NCBI RefSeq assembly: GCF_010435915.1
Contig: NZ_JAAFZH010000004.1
Coordinates: 186,001 to 250,000, forward strand
DNA: 64,000 nt
Source: Spirosoma terrae
Lineage (GTDB): Bacteria > Bacteroidota > Bacteroidia > Cytophagales > Spirosomataceae
Direction of reading: 5' to 3'
Each line of letters opens with the position of its first letter. The first letter of the stretch is position 1. Shown one piece after another: positions 7,609-17,260 of this stretch. The position numbers were made by a program, and so were the translations under genes. Under the pieces are notes generated by a model, which saw nothing but the letters and a program-made list of their open reading frames with translations, made no database searches and was not told the origin of the DNA.

Positions 7609-8897
7609 GCTCCGGCTAGTGCTTCCTGTAAACTTTCTTCATTAGCCTGAATAATTTGGCTAACCAGATCATCGGAGAGCGCAACCGATAAAAACAGGCT
7701 TTCAAACTGAGAAGGTGCTAAATAGACTCCGCGCTTCAGCATAGCCTGAAAATAGCGGCCAAACAAGGCCAGATCACTCGTTTTGGCTTCCGAAAAGTTA
7801 GTAACCGCCCGATCGGTCATAAAGAGCGTAAACATCGACCCAATATGGTTGATCGTATACGTCAGGCCCGTTTTTGCTAAACCAGCCCGGAATCCGTCTA
7901 CTAGCTTGGTACCAATCTCTTCCAGACGGGTATAGACTTCCGGATGCTCCTGCAAATGACGTAGCATCGCTAATCCAGCCGACATCGCAATAGGGTTACC
8001 CGACAACGTACCAGCCTGATAAACCGGCCCCGCCGGAGATACTACGTTCATTATGTCGGCACGACCACCGTATGCGCCTACGGGCATACCGCCACCAATA
8101 ATTTTACCCATCGTGGTTAGGTCAGGTGTTATACCAAACCGTTCCTGAGCGCCACCTTTCGCGAGCCGGAAGCCTGTCATAACTTCATCGAAGATCAACA
8201 AGGCTCCGTATTGATCACACAATGACCGTACGCCTTCCAGAAAACCAGGCTCTGGCAAGACGCAACCCATGTTGCCGACTACAGGTTCCAAAATGATGGC
8301 TGCTACCTGACTCTGGTTATTAATCAATAATTTTTCGACAGCCGCCAGATCGTTGAACGGTGCTGTCAGCGTATCGGCTGCCGTCGCTTTCGTTACGCCA
8401 GGGCTGTCGGGAACGCCCATCGTTACGGCACCACTTCCGGCGGCAATCAAAAAAGAGTCACCATGCCCATGATAACATCCTTCGAACTTTATGATTTTAT
8501 CGCGGCCCGTGTAGCCACGAGCGACCCGGATCGCGGCCATGGTTGCTTCCGTTCCTGAATTAACCATACGAACCTTCTCGACAGATGGTACCATATCGAC
8601 AATCAGTTCGGCCATTTCGACTTCTTTCCGGGTAGGAGCTCCAAACGAAAAGGAATATTGTACCGCGTCGCGAACGGCTTTTTCAACGGGTTCAAAGGCG
8701 TGCCCCAGAATCATAGGCCCCCAGGAGTTAATTAATTCGATATACTGACGGCCATCTTCGTCATACAGATACGGCCCTTTAGCCGACTTGATAAAAATAG
8801 GATTACCGCCAACGGCCCGAAATGCCCGAACAGGCGAATTTACTCCTCCTGGAATCAGCGTTTTTGCCTTCTCAAATAATTGTTCGCTCGTTGTCAT
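7605..8897 (-). CDS. hemL: Glutamate-1-semialdehyde 2,1-aminomutase
   Basis: 430 aa, full length. It converts glutamate-1-semialdehyde to 5-aminolevulinate in the C5 route of heme biosynthesis, with PLP/PMP as cofactor. The N-terminus has the family signature LIPGGVNSPVRAF; the substrate loop is NSGTEATMAAIR (113-124); DEVMTGFR (237-244) and the PLP lysine K265 in GKIIGGGMPVGAYGGR are clear. Start ATG at 8897. It is the first gene of a tightly overlapping trio with the HAD phosphatase and the glycosyltransferase. Confidence 0.96.
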   Translation of the reverse strand: MTTSEQLFEKAKTLIPGGVNSPVRAFRAVGGNPIFIKSAKGPYLYDEDGRQYIELINSWGPMILGHAFEPVEKAVRDAVQYSFSFGAPTRKEVEMAELIVDMVPSVEKVRMVNSGTEATMAAIRVARGYTGRDKIIKFEGCYHGHGDSFLIAAGSGAVTMGVPDSPGVTKATAADTLTAPFNDLAAVEKLLINNQSQVAAIILEPVVGNMGCVLPEPGFLEGVRSLCDQYGALLIFDEVMTGFRLAKGGAQERFGITPDLTTMGKIIGGGMPVGAYGGRADIMNVVSPAGPVYQAGTLSGNPIAMSAGLAMLRHLQEHPEVYTRLEEIGTKLVDGFRAGLAKTGLTYTINHIGSMFTLFMTDRAVTNFSEAKTSDLALFGRYFQAMLKRGVYLAPSQFESLFLSVALSDDLVSQIIQANEESLQEALAGA

Positions 8898-8982
8898 ACA
8901 CTCTTTTTACTGTTTCCAGCCATCGTTTTCAGTGATACGTTCCCTTCACAAAGACGATTCACTAAACACGATCGGCAGAAAA

Positions 8983-10773
8983 CTAATTTACTTTTACAAA
9001 TCGTCCCGACTCGAATTTAACAATAGGTACTATCTGGTTTTCATTCGCCTGGGTATAGTCGAATCCCGATAACAGATAATCGTCCGTATCGGAACGTAGC
9101 GCCCCACGCCCACGCAGCTGAGTACCATTTTTAGCCAGCTGACGGCCAAAGAATAGCATCATATCATATCCTTCACTGGCGAAAACAGAGGGAATCGTAT
9201 TCCGTTTCGACAGATATTCTTCCTGAAATTCGACAACCGGCTCACGAGTCTGATCAATAAAGTCAGGATAAATCAGGTACAAATCTTTCTTTGTAAAGGT
9301 AGATGACGAATTACGATAGAAATCAAAGGCTGATGCGGTGGCAATGACCGGCGCATTCACCTTTCGCTTAACCAGCGCATCAATCAACTTTGCTCCATCT
9401 TCATCATTACTACTGGCAAAGAAAACGTGTCCTAACGTAACGGGCGTTGCTGCCGATGTCGGGGTTGCCGGACGGGACGTAGCAGACGTTCCGGTGAACT
9501 GCATTGCGTCGGCCATAGCCTGTGCGGAACCACTTACCTTTTTAAAATCGACAATCTGATAGTTGAGTTGCTTCAGCTCATTCCAATAGGCCAATGCCTG
9601 CAATGAATCTTTTCGGGACGTACCAAAGTAGATGGCTGCCCGACGCAAACCATTTAAACTACGAGCCTGCTCAGCCGCTTTGTGGGCCTGTTGATTCATA
9701 GAAGGCTGTGCCATGTACGACATGGGCTGATTCGTGACCAGGTCATTGCTAGTGGCAATCGGATTGAGCAATAAAATATTGCTTTGATTCGCGTAGGCCG
9801 ATGCAATACGATTCGGTTCCACATACAAAGGGCCAATAATCAGATCGGTCTGGGCAAAAGCGGGGCTATTTACCAGCTCAAGCGCCTTATTGGCGTCGTT
9901 GTCAACATCGTAGGCAAATAAATTGATGTTAATCCCCTCCTCCTGCAACTTTGCCTTCGCCATCTTGATTCCATCGTACAAATCATAGACGTATTGACTC
10001 GACCGCTGCCGTTTCCCCGATGCTGCGTCATCCAGCCGGAAGGGAAACATAACCGCTACGTTGTAATATCCTTTACTCTGGCCACTACGGATCGGCTGGT
10101 TTCCAGCCGTTCGGGACGGGTTGGTTTCTGTTGGTGGTACATTTGCAGGCTGAGCTATTGTTCCTGGAACCCCAAACCGGTTTGTCAGCCGGTCTGATAA
10201 TTCCAGATCATCTTTATCGGTGGCTGTACGCTGAATAAGCTCAATCAGCGCTAAACCCACATTGCGATTATCCGGATAGTCTTTATTTATTTTTTTCAGC
10301 CGATTCAGGTCATTGATACGTCCAAAAAATGCCTGTTCGAGTTTATTGATATCAGCTCTGAACGACGGATTTTTAATTTGTTGACTAGCCTCAATAGCAT
10401 CCTCATACTGCCCCATTTCCATGGAAATAGCCGCAAATAAGTAATTGGCATCGTCCATTTTCCGCCAATCGGGATAACGCGTCATCAATTGCTTGATCAT
10501 CAACCGGGCCTGGTTGAAATTTCGCTGCCGAAAAGCCGCTACGGCATAATAATAATGCGCAAACGGGGCCAATGAACCATCGCGCTGAATGATGGCATTC
10601 AGATCAAACTTCGCCCGCTCATAACCAGTCGTCTGACCCGATTGAATGATCTGTACAGCGGCCTTATACTTTCGTTGGGCATCCGTCGAAAGTTGCGCCA
10701 TAGCTCGCTGCCCATTCATGGCGCACACAAGACCGATCAGCACAAGTTTAAACCAATACAGCCTACCGTTCAT
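8983..10773 (-). CDS. TPR plus periplasmic-binding-fold protein (LpoA/ABC-substrate-binding-like)
   Basis: About 596 aa from ATG 10773; a longer frame begins upstream, but MNGRLYWFKLVLIGLVCAMN gives a proper signal peptide ending in MAQ. Residues about 20-190 form TPR-like repeats (AVAAFRQRNFNQARLMIKQL, AAISMEMGQYEDAIEASQQI). Residues about 240-590 form a type 1 periplasmic-binding fold (VAVMFPFRLDD, YDLYDGIKMAKAKLQEEGI, LIIGPLYVEPNR). The same domain order occurs in LpoA-type activators of penicillin-binding proteins, but the fold is also used for amino-acid binding. Envelope localisation is secure; the ligand and partner are not. A terminator separates it from yidC. Confidence 0.75.
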   Translation of the reverse strand: MNGRLYWFKLVLIGLVCAMNGQRAMAQLSTDAQRKYKAAVQIIQSGQTTGYERAKFDLNAIIQRDGSLAPFAHYYYAVAAFRQRNFNQARLMIKQLMTRYPDWRKMDDANYLFAAISMEMGQYEDAIEASQQIKNPSFRADINKLEQAFFGRINDLNRLKKINKDYPDNRNVGLALIELIQRTATDKDDLELSDRLTNRFGVPGTIAQPANVPPTETNPSRTAGNQPIRSGQSKGYYNVAVMFPFRLDDAASGKRQRSSQYVYDLYDGIKMAKAKLQEEGININLFAYDVDNDANKALELVNSPAFAQTDLIIGPLYVEPNRIASAYANQSNILLLNPIATSNDLVTNQPMSYMAQPSMNQQAHKAAEQARSLNGLRRAAIYFGTSRKDSLQALAYWNELKQLNYQIVDFKKVSGSAQAMADAMQFTGTSATSRPATPTSAATPVTLGHVFFASSNDEDGAKLIDALVKRKVNAPVIATASAFDFYRNSSSTFTKKDLYLIYPDFIDQTREPVVEFQEEYLSKRNTIPSVFASEGYDMMLFFGRQLAKNGTQLRGRGALRSDTDDYLLSGFDYTQANENQIVPIVKFESGRFVKVN

Positions 10774-10793
10774 GCTATTTTTAGGGTTAATAC

Positions 10794-10823
10794 ACAAAAG
10801 CAACGCCTACGCGTTGCTTTTGT
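10794..10823 (-). terminator. Terminator after yidC
   Basis: Perfect 13-bp inverted repeat with a 4-nt loop (acaaaagcaacgc at 10794-10806; partner at 10811-10823), with a T-rich tail in the minus direction. It stands between the yidC stop (10900) and the start of the next gene (10773). Confidence 0.65.
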
Positions 10824-10899
10824 TGGAAGTTCTTTTCAATTCGAATAACTGGCGATTGAATGGCTGCTGTTTTTATATAGTTTTCAGCCTACACGCTAC

Positions 10900-12753
10900 C
10901 TATTTTTTCTGTCTGGCCTTCCGTTGCGCTTCTTCTGCCTGTTTACGTGCTTCGTCTGCAGCAGCCAGTTGTTTCTGAAGCAGGGCCTGGAATCCACCTG
11001 GCTTTTTAACCTGACCCGACGCAATCTTACGACGATTGTCATCGAGAACAGCCCGAATTTTATCTTCATCGACAAAACGGCGAATCAGTTGTTGCTGGGT
11101 GATGGTAACGATGTTCGAGATAAAGTAATAGAACGTCAGACCAGCTGGATACGAGTTCAGCACAAACATAAACATCAACGGAAATATGTAGCTCAGGGCT
11201 TTCATATTAACTGGTCCGGGCTGCGTTGGTGTCGTCTGGTTATTGTAATAAGCGTATGCAATCGACGACATGGTCATCAATACGGTAAACAAACTCAGGT
11301 GACCACCAATAAACGGCAGCGTCGGGAACGTAATGAACGCATCATACGTAGACAGGTCATTTGCCCACAGAAACGGCTTCTGACGTAGCTCAATCAGGTT
11401 TGGGAACAACATGAACAACGCAAACAGGATCGGCATGGTTGCCAACACCGGCACGCATCCGCTCAATGGGCTAACCCCCACTTCCTGATACAATTTCATC
11501 TGTTCCGACTGCTGCTTAGCCATATCGTCGCCAACCCGCTCCTTGATCTCATTGATCTCCGGGGCTAACACCCGCATTTTGGCCATACTAACGTATGACC
11601 GATAGGTCAACGGTGTTAACAGGAGTTTAACGAACACAACAAGTGCTACGATCAACAATCCGTAGTTAGAAATAAATTTCTCTAACAGGTTGAATACGGG
11701 CACGAAAAAGTACTTGTTGATCGGCTTCAGAATGGAATAGCCAAGGTACACGTTCTGATCGAATTCAGGTGCTACGTCGCCCAGTAACTGAAAATCGTTG
11801 GGGCCGTAGTAGAATTTATACTGCCCTTTGCCTGATTTCACATCAGCCATCGGCAACGTTACGTTGGCAATGGCCGTTTTTACAACGCTCGAATCAGCGG
11901 GGTTGACTAATGTTTTAAATTCGGCCGTAGGCATTGGCGCATTTTTGGCCACAAATCCCGACAAAAAGTATTTGTGTTTGATCGTAAACCACTGGGTTGG
12001 TTCATCGACAGTAACATCCTCATTACTTTCGCCTTCCGCCAGTTTCTCGAAATTTTCGTCAGCCGTCAGATAGTTAATAGTGGCAGCCCGACGGTTGTTA
12101 GCCAGGTCGTTTTCATACTGCCGCATTTTATCTTCCCAGAAGAAACGAATGTTATCGTTCGTTACGGTATTGCCGAGTCCGTTTAGCTTCAAATCGTAAT
12201 TCAATACGTAGCCTTCAGCTGGAATGGTATAAACTTGTTCAACCGACTGGCCCGGTGCTACTTCTGCCTTAAAAACAATTTGCTGTGGCTGGCCAGCAAC
12301 CGTAGCATTCTGAGCTGTAGTCTGATAGTAGAGTTTGTGCAGATCAACTTTTCCCCGGTTGGTTGGTAATTCCAGCAGTGTATTGCTGCTTTTTTCATCG
12401 ATGAGTACGAGTGGCTTTTGGTCGTAGGTTTTATAATTTTTCAGAAGAACTTCTGTCACCCGACCTCCGTGCGTACTGAACGTTACTTTAATGTCTTTAT
12501 TCTCAACAATAATATCGCGGGTTTCACCGGAAGCAACCGTTGCGAAATCGCCGAACTGAGCCCTTGCAGCGGCTGAGTCGAGCGGTTGCTCTGCTTTTTC
12601 GATGGCAGCCGCAGCCCCCGCTGCAGTTTTCGGTTTTGTTGTCTGAGTTGTTTGAGCAGCCGATTTTTCGGGCGCAGGTTTCGGTACCAGTAGCTGATAA
12701 CCGACCAGCATCGCCAAAATCAGGACAATGCCAACTAATTGATTACGATCCAT
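10900..12753 (-). CDS. yidC: Membrane protein insertase YidC
   Basis: 617 aa, the long Gram-negative form. An N-terminal transmembrane helix (LVGIVLILAMLVGYQLLVPK) is followed by a large periplasmic domain (about 80-340) and a C-terminal core of five helices starting near residue 365 (NYGLLIVALVVFVKLLLTPL), with the conserved GCVPVLATMPILFALF and YYFISNIVTITQQ segments. The positively charged tail (KKPGGFQALLQKQ onward, ending ARQKK) may contact the ribosome. It inserts and folds inner-membrane proteins alone or with SecYEG. It follows pyrG on the same strand with a hairpin between. Confidence 0.96.
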   Translation of the reverse strand: MDRNQLVGIVLILAMLVGYQLLVPKPAPEKSAAQTTQTTKPKTAAGAAAAIEKAEQPLDSAAARAQFGDFATVASGETRDIIVENKDIKVTFSTHGGRVTEVLLKNYKTYDQKPLVLIDEKSSNTLLELPTNRGKVDLHKLYYQTTAQNATVAGQPQQIVFKAEVAPGQSVEQVYTIPAEGYVLNYDLKLNGLGNTVTNDNIRFFWEDKMRQYENDLANNRRAATINYLTADENFEKLAEGESNEDVTVDEPTQWFTIKHKYFLSGFVAKNAPMPTAEFKTLVNPADSSVVKTAIANVTLPMADVKSGKGQYKFYYGPNDFQLLGDVAPEFDQNVYLGYSILKPINKYFFVPVFNLLEKFISNYGLLIVALVVFVKLLLTPLTYRSYVSMAKMRVLAPEINEIKERVGDDMAKQQSEQMKLYQEVGVSPLSGCVPVLATMPILFALFMLFPNLIELRQKPFLWANDLSTYDAFITFPTLPFIGGHLSLFTVLMTMSSIAYAYYNNQTTPTQPGPVNMKALSYIFPLMFMFVLNSYPAGLTFYYFISNIVTITQQQLIRRFVDEDKIRAVLDDNRRKIASGQVKKPGGFQALLQKQLAAADEARKQAEEAQRKARQKK

Positions 12754-12775
12754 TTTCTACATTTTCAGCTTTCAG

Positions 12776-12816
12776 TTTTCGTTTTCAGTAGGTACAAAAG
12801 CCACTGAAAACGAAAA
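12776..12816 (-). terminator. Hairpin between pyrG and yidC
   Basis: A 14-bp perfect inverted repeat (ttttcgttttcagt at 12776-12789, partner at 12803-12816) lies in the 104-nt gap between the pyrG stop and the yidC start. It is AT-rich and could be a weak terminator or a processing stem. Confidence 0.45.
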
Positions 12817-12857
12817 ACCAAAAACTATTTTCGGCAAAATTACGCCAATCTGCCCGC

Positions 12858-14534
12858 TTAATCAACCACATCAGCGGTTTCTACACGGACGGACGATACA
12901 CGTTTCTGTTGGTTGTATGCGAGAGCGGCCCGCACGAACTGAACAAATAGCGGATGTGGGTTCATCACTGTACTTTTTAGTTCAGGATGAAACTGTACGC
13001 CAACAAACCAGGGGTGATTCGTTAATTCAACAATTTCGACTAATCCAGTTTCTGGATTGATTCCGGTTGGCCGTAGACCAGCTTTTTCAAATTTAGTCAG
13101 ATAATCGTTGTTGAATTCGTAGCGATGGCGATGGCGTTCTTTAATCTGGGTTTTACCATAGATCTGATGCGCCAGTGAATCGCGCTTCAGTTTACAGGCA
13201 TAAGCTCCCAAACGCATCGTTCCCCCTTTATCGGTGATGGTTTTCTGAGCTTCCATCATGCTAATGACCGGATTTTGCGTATCTGGCTCCATCTCAGTCG
13301 AATGAGCGTCTTCAATACCCATTACATTCCGGGCATATTCGATAACGGCCATCTGCATACCCAGACAAATTCCCAGGAACGGAATTCCGTGTTCCCGAAC
13401 GTATCGAACCGCATTGATCTTTCCTTCAATACCGCGCTCGCCGAAGCCTGGCGCTACCAGCACCGCATCCAGCTGACTCAGCACCTCAGCACAATGGTGT
13501 TCATCAACCAGGGTTTCTGACTGTATCCATTCCAGCTGAACCTTGCATTCATTTTCAGCACCAGCATGAATGAACGATTCGGCGATTGATTTGTAGGCGT
13601 CGTGCAACTCAACGTATTTCCCTACCAAACCGATCCGAACCGTTTCGCCCGGATTTTTTAACCGGCCCAGGAAATTTTTCCAGCTGTCCAGATCGGCATC
13701 CTTATCATTGTACAGATCCATCATGTAGAGTGCACGCTGATCAAGGCGTTCTTTCTGCATCAATAACGGTACGTCGTAGATGGTCTCGGCATCAATTGCT
13801 TCGATCACCGAGCTAACCTGTACATTACAAAACAGAGCAATTTTCCGGCGAATATCCTGCGGTAATGGGTGCTCAGTGCGGCACACAATGATGTCGGGCT
13901 GAACGCCGTTTTCGAGCAACATCCGAACGGAGTGTTGCGTAGGCTTTGTTTTTAACTCGCCAGCCGACTGCAGATAAGGTACCAGTGTCAGGTGGATAAC
14001 GAGCGTGTCTTTTTCGCCCAGCTCAAACTTTAGTTGTCGAACCGCTTCAACAAACGGTAATGATTCAATATCGCCAACGCACCCTCCTATTTCGGTGATC
14101 ACGATATCATACTCTCCCGTTTCGCCCAGCAACCGAATATTCCGCTTGATCTCGTCGGTAATATGTGGCACAACCTGAACGGTTTTGCCCAAGAAATCGC
14201 CCCGACGTTCACGAGTAATCACATTATTATAAATGCGCCCAGTGGTAATATTGTTGGCCTGCGATGTTGGACGATTCAGGAAACGCTCATAGTGCCCCAG
14301 ATCTAGGTCCGTTTCGGCCCCGTCGTCGGTTACGTAGCATTCTCCGTGTTCGTAAGGATTGAGTGTACCGGGGTCGATATTGATGTACGGATCGAATTTT
14401 TGAATGGTCACCGCCAGTCCCCGTGACTGTAATAATTTAGCGAGTGAAGAGGCAATAATCCCCTTGCCAAGTGATGAAGTTACCCCGCCTGTAACAAAGA
14501 TGTATTTTGCGGATTTGGGTCCCGTAGCCGCCAT
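12858..14534 (-). CDS. pyrG: CTP synthase
   Basis: 558 aa, full length. It makes CTP from UTP, ATP and glutamine. The synthetase domain has KYIFVTGGVTSSLGKGI (10-26) and the DPYINIDPGTLNPYEHGE region (48-65). The glutamine amidotransferase class I domain follows from about 300, with the nucleophile C390 in GICLGMQMA and the catalytic pair H516/E518 in FHPEL. ATG at 14534 fits the family N-terminus. It is followed downstream by yidC. The 422-nt region on its 5' side is shared with a divergent flavoprotein gene. Confidence 0.97.
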   Translation of the reverse strand: MAATGPKSAKYIFVTGGVTSSLGKGIIASSLAKLLQSRGLAVTIQKFDPYINIDPGTLNPYEHGECYVTDDGAETDLDLGHYERFLNRPTSQANNITTGRIYNNVITRERRGDFLGKTVQVVPHITDEIKRNIRLLGETGEYDIVITEIGGCVGDIESLPFVEAVRQLKFELGEKDTLVIHLTLVPYLQSAGELKTKPTQHSVRMLLENGVQPDIIVCRTEHPLPQDIRRKIALFCNVQVSSVIEAIDAETIYDVPLLMQKERLDQRALYMMDLYNDKDADLDSWKNFLGRLKNPGETVRIGLVGKYVELHDAYKSIAESFIHAGAENECKVQLEWIQSETLVDEHHCAEVLSQLDAVLVAPGFGERGIEGKINAVRYVREHGIPFLGICLGMQMAVIEYARNVMGIEDAHSTEMEPDTQNPVISMMEAQKTITDKGGTMRLGAYACKLKRDSLAHQIYGKTQIKERHRHRYEFNNDYLTKFEKAGLRPTGINPETGLVEIVELTNHPWFVGVQFHPELKSTVMNPHPLFVQFVRAALAYNQQKRVSSVRVETADVVD

Positions 14535-14956
14535 GATTGAAACCTGTTTTGGTCGTTACGGGATGTAAAATTACGAATTTAAACGAAAAAACAGGAACCC
14601 GGCGAATCGAAAAAGTTAAATGTTTTCACTAATTAACTACTAGTCAACCGAGTACCTCAATAGCTTTCTGGTATTTTTTTAAAATAGCCTATAGATCTCC
14701 ATTTTATCGCAGTCTGCCCCTAATCGGGCAAATTTGCTTTAATCCATAAAAGTCATTTCTGACCCAATAGCTAATTATGCGATATTTATTTTCTGTAGAA
14801 GGGCTAGCCAACAATATCTTTTAGCACAATCCCGGTCTGTCACGAAAGATTGGTACGTAACACGAACCCAAAATTGAGTGGATCGGTTAACAGGTAGCAG
14901 CTATTTTCATCTATTTTTGTAGATCTACTGCCGGATAAAAACCGGCCCGATTTTTT
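14535..14956. other. 422-nt divergent intergenic region between pyrG and the flavoprotein gene
   Basis: AT-rich and without a credible reading frame or RNA gene. The only signals I see are at its right end: TATTTTTG (14912-14919), a match to the -7 consensus for the plus-strand gene, and a short stem-loop GCCGG/CCGGC with six T just before the ATG (separate entry). No -33 element for pyrG or a conserved structured RNA is evident. Confidence 0.5.
14912..14956 (+). promoter_or_regulatory. Candidate promoter and terminator-like leader hairpin
   Basis: TATTTTTG at 14912-14919 predicts a transcript start near 14926. The first transcribed bases form GCCGG (14930-14934) and CCGGC (14942-14946) with a 7-nt A-rich loop, and TTTTTT at 14951-14956 runs straight into the ATG at 14957. 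This looks like a miniature intrinsic terminator at the start codon. The stem is only 5 bp, so the effect may be slight. Confidence 0.35.
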
Positions 14957-16540
14957 ATGGTTCATCACATCTCCTTAACCCTATCGCCCGAACAAGCTTA
15001 CGACGACGTAGCGTTCCAGCATCAGGTCTATCGCACGCTCCGACTGCCTGATACTACAGCCGCCACCGTTCGTAAAAAGCGTCAGTCCATTGATGCAAGA
15101 GGTCGCCAGGTACGCGTTCACGTTGATGTCGACGTGTTTATCAACGAAACACCGCCCACCCTCATCGGCTACCACAAACCCCAGAACGACGTTAGTCAAG
15201 CCCCACAGGCGATTGTAATCGGTGCCGGGCCGGCTGGTCTGTTTGCGGCACTACGGTTGATTGAACTAGGCATCAAGCCCATTGTTCTGGAACGTGGCAG
15301 CGATGTTCGGCTTCGCCGACGCGATCTGGCTGCCATCAATAAAGATCATATCGTAAATCCTGAATCCAATTACTGTTTTGGTGAAGGTGGCGCCGGTACG
15401 TATTCGGATGGTAAGCTGTACACCCGATCCACAAAACGGGGCGATGTCAGACGCATTCTGGAAATTTTTGTTGCGCACGGGGCGACAGAAGAAATTCTGG
15501 TTGACGCGCACCCGCATATCGGCACGAATAAACTACCCAACGTAGTGGCCGATATACGTAACAGCATTCTCAAAGCCGGTGGCGACGTTCGGTTCGATAC
15601 TAAAGTTACCGATCTTATTCTGGATGGCCCAGCCTCCGCCCCTACCTCGTTGAAGGGCGTCGTTACGTCGACCGGCGATGAGTTGATGGGTATTGGTGTC
15701 ATTTTGGCTACTGGTCATTCGGCCCGCGATATTTTTCACCTGCTCTATAATCGACAGATACGTATTGAAGCTAAGCCGTTCGCGATGGGCGTACGTATTG
15801 AGCATCAACAGCGTTTGATCGATCAATTTCAGTATCATCGTCCCGATCGGGGCGATTATTTGCCGGCCGCTTCCTATAGTTTAGTAACACAAACCCGATT
15901 CAATGGGGTAGAAAGAGGGGTATTTTCGTTTTGTATGTGTCCGGGCGGGTTTATTGTACCGGCTGCCACTGCCCCCGGTGAGCTTGTGGTAAACGGTATG
16001 TCTCCCTCTCGTCGCGATTCAAAGTATGCCAATTCAGGACTGGTTGTTGCCATTACTGATGAAGACCTGAAACCGTATCTCGACGAAGGGCCGCTTGCTG
16101 GATTGGCCCTGCAAAAAGATCTGGAACAATGGGCTTGTCGTTTAGGAGGTAACAACCAGACAGCTCCAGCTCAACGGGTGGCCGACTTCGTTGATGGTCG
16201 TGTATCATCAGAACTCTTGCCCACCTCTTATCAGCCGGGGCTAGCTTCGGTGGATATGTCCGACGTATTGCCCGACCACATTGCCCAACCGTTACGGCAT
16301 GGGCTGCGTGAATTCGGTCGTAAAATGCGTGGGTACATGAGTAACGATGGTCAGGTAATTGGCGTTGAAAGCCGCACCTCATCGCCCATACGTATTCCGC
16401 GCGACCGTGATACGTGTGAGCATGTACAGGTTCAACGCCTGTTTCCCTGCGGAGAAGGCGCGGGTTATGCCGGTGGAATTGTATCGGCTGCTATGGACGG
16501 CGAACGCTGCGCCGAGCAACTTGTGAATTTATATAAATAA
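14957..16540 (+). CDS. FAD-dependent dehydrogenase of the COG2509 type
   Basis: 527 aa. An N-terminal extension of about 85 residues, typical for this family, precedes the FAD-binding Rossmann motif VIGAGPAGLFAALRLIELG and ERGSDVRLRRRD. FGEGGAGTYSDGKLYTR near 140 and GEGAGYAGGIVSAAMDGERC near the C-terminus (FAD C-terminal contact) are the family landmarks, with FCMCPGGFIVPA in between. These are cytoplasmic flavoproteins of unproven substrate, often annotated as uncharacterised FAD-dependent dehydrogenases. ATG at 14957 directly follows a T-run. It is followed after 90 nt by a Nudix hydrolase on the same strand. Confidence 0.9.
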   Translation: MVHHISLTLSPEQAYDDVAFQHQVYRTLRLPDTTAATVRKKRQSIDARGRQVRVHVDVDVFINETPPTLIGYHKPQNDVSQAPQAIVIGAGPAGLFAALRLIELGIKPIVLERGSDVRLRRRDLAAINKDHIVNPESNYCFGEGGAGTYSDGKLYTRSTKRGDVRRILEIFVAHGATEEILVDAHPHIGTNKLPNVVADIRNSILKAGGDVRFDTKVTDLILDGPASAPTSLKGVVTSTGDELMGIGVILATGHSARDIFHLLYNRQIRIEAKPFAMGVRIEHQQRLIDQFQYHRPDRGDYLPAASYSLVTQTRFNGVERGVFSFCMCPGGFIVPAATAPGELVVNGMSPSRRDSKYANSGLVVAITDEDLKPYLDEGPLAGLALQKDLEQWACRLGGNNQTAPAQRVADFVDGRVSSELLPTSYQPGLASVDMSDVLPDHIAQPLRHGLREFGRKMRGYMSNDGQVIGVESRTSSPIRIPRDRDTCEHVQVQRLFPCGEGAGYAGGIVSAAMDGERCAEQLVNLYK

Positions 16541-16630
16541 GTTTGTGGTTTTCCGTTTATAGTTTCAGCTGGCCGGTAAAAGAACCCTACTGAACGTGTA
16601 AACTGAAGCTATAGACTGGAAACAAACCCC

Positions 16631-17260
16631 ATGATCGACACCTCGTTTCATACCTTCACTGAACATCTGCGGCAACGGCTCCAAAAACCGTTACCCGGTG
16701 AATCAGCTCATAAAAAAATGGCTTCAGCCTCTCGTTTACGGCTGAATGTAAAACCTAATGAGCGAACGAGACGTAGTGCGGTCCTGATTTGTTTCTATCC
16801 CTACCAGAACTCGATCTTTTTACCCTTAATACTACGTCCTCAGTACGATGGTGTTCATGCTGGCCAAATGGCCTTTCCGGGTGGACGTATGGAGCGTTTT
16901 GATGAAAATCTCACCCGTACCGCATTGCGGGAAGCGCAGGAAGAAGTAGGCATTCGGGTAACCGATGTCAAGATATTAGGCTTGCTGACGGAGTTGTTTA
17001 TTCCACCCAGTAATTTCTACGTTCAGCCAGTGGTTGGTATGTTGCCGTACCGGCCTGATTTCTATCCCGACCCTCGGGAAGTTGAAGCCGTTGTTGAAGT
17101 GGACCTGGAAACCCTTCTGGATGAAACTATTGTGGGAGATAGTCAGATTGACGTTCGTGGTGTACTGGTCGATGCTCCTTTCTACCAAATTCAGGGGCAA
17201 CGGGTATGGGGAGCCACTGCCATGATGATTAGCGAACTATTGATGGTTTTAGCCTCCTAA
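16631..17260 (+). CDS. CoA-type Nudix hydrolase
   Basis: 209 aa. The Nudix region HAGQMAFPGGRMERFDEN followed by TRTALREAQEEVGI contains the REUXEE core at about residues 97-106 and the GQxAFPGG signature that marks the coenzyme A diphosphatase (NudL/YeaB) branch. Expected reaction: cleavage of CoA or a related dinucleoside-type pyrophosphate to 3',5'-ADP and a 4'-phosphopantetheine product. Length is close to the usual 190-220 aa. It probably shares a transcript with the flavoprotein gene upstream. Confidence 0.88.
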   Translation: MIDTSFHTFTEHLRQRLQKPLPGESAHKKMASASRLRLNVKPNERTRRSAVLICFYPYQNSIFLPLILRPQYDGVHAGQMAFPGGRMERFDENLTRTALREAQEEVGIRVTDVKILGLLTELFIPPSNFYVQPVVGMLPYRPDFYPDPREVEAVVEVDLETLLDETIVGDSQIDVRGVLVDAPFYQIQGQRVWGATAMMISELLMVLAS

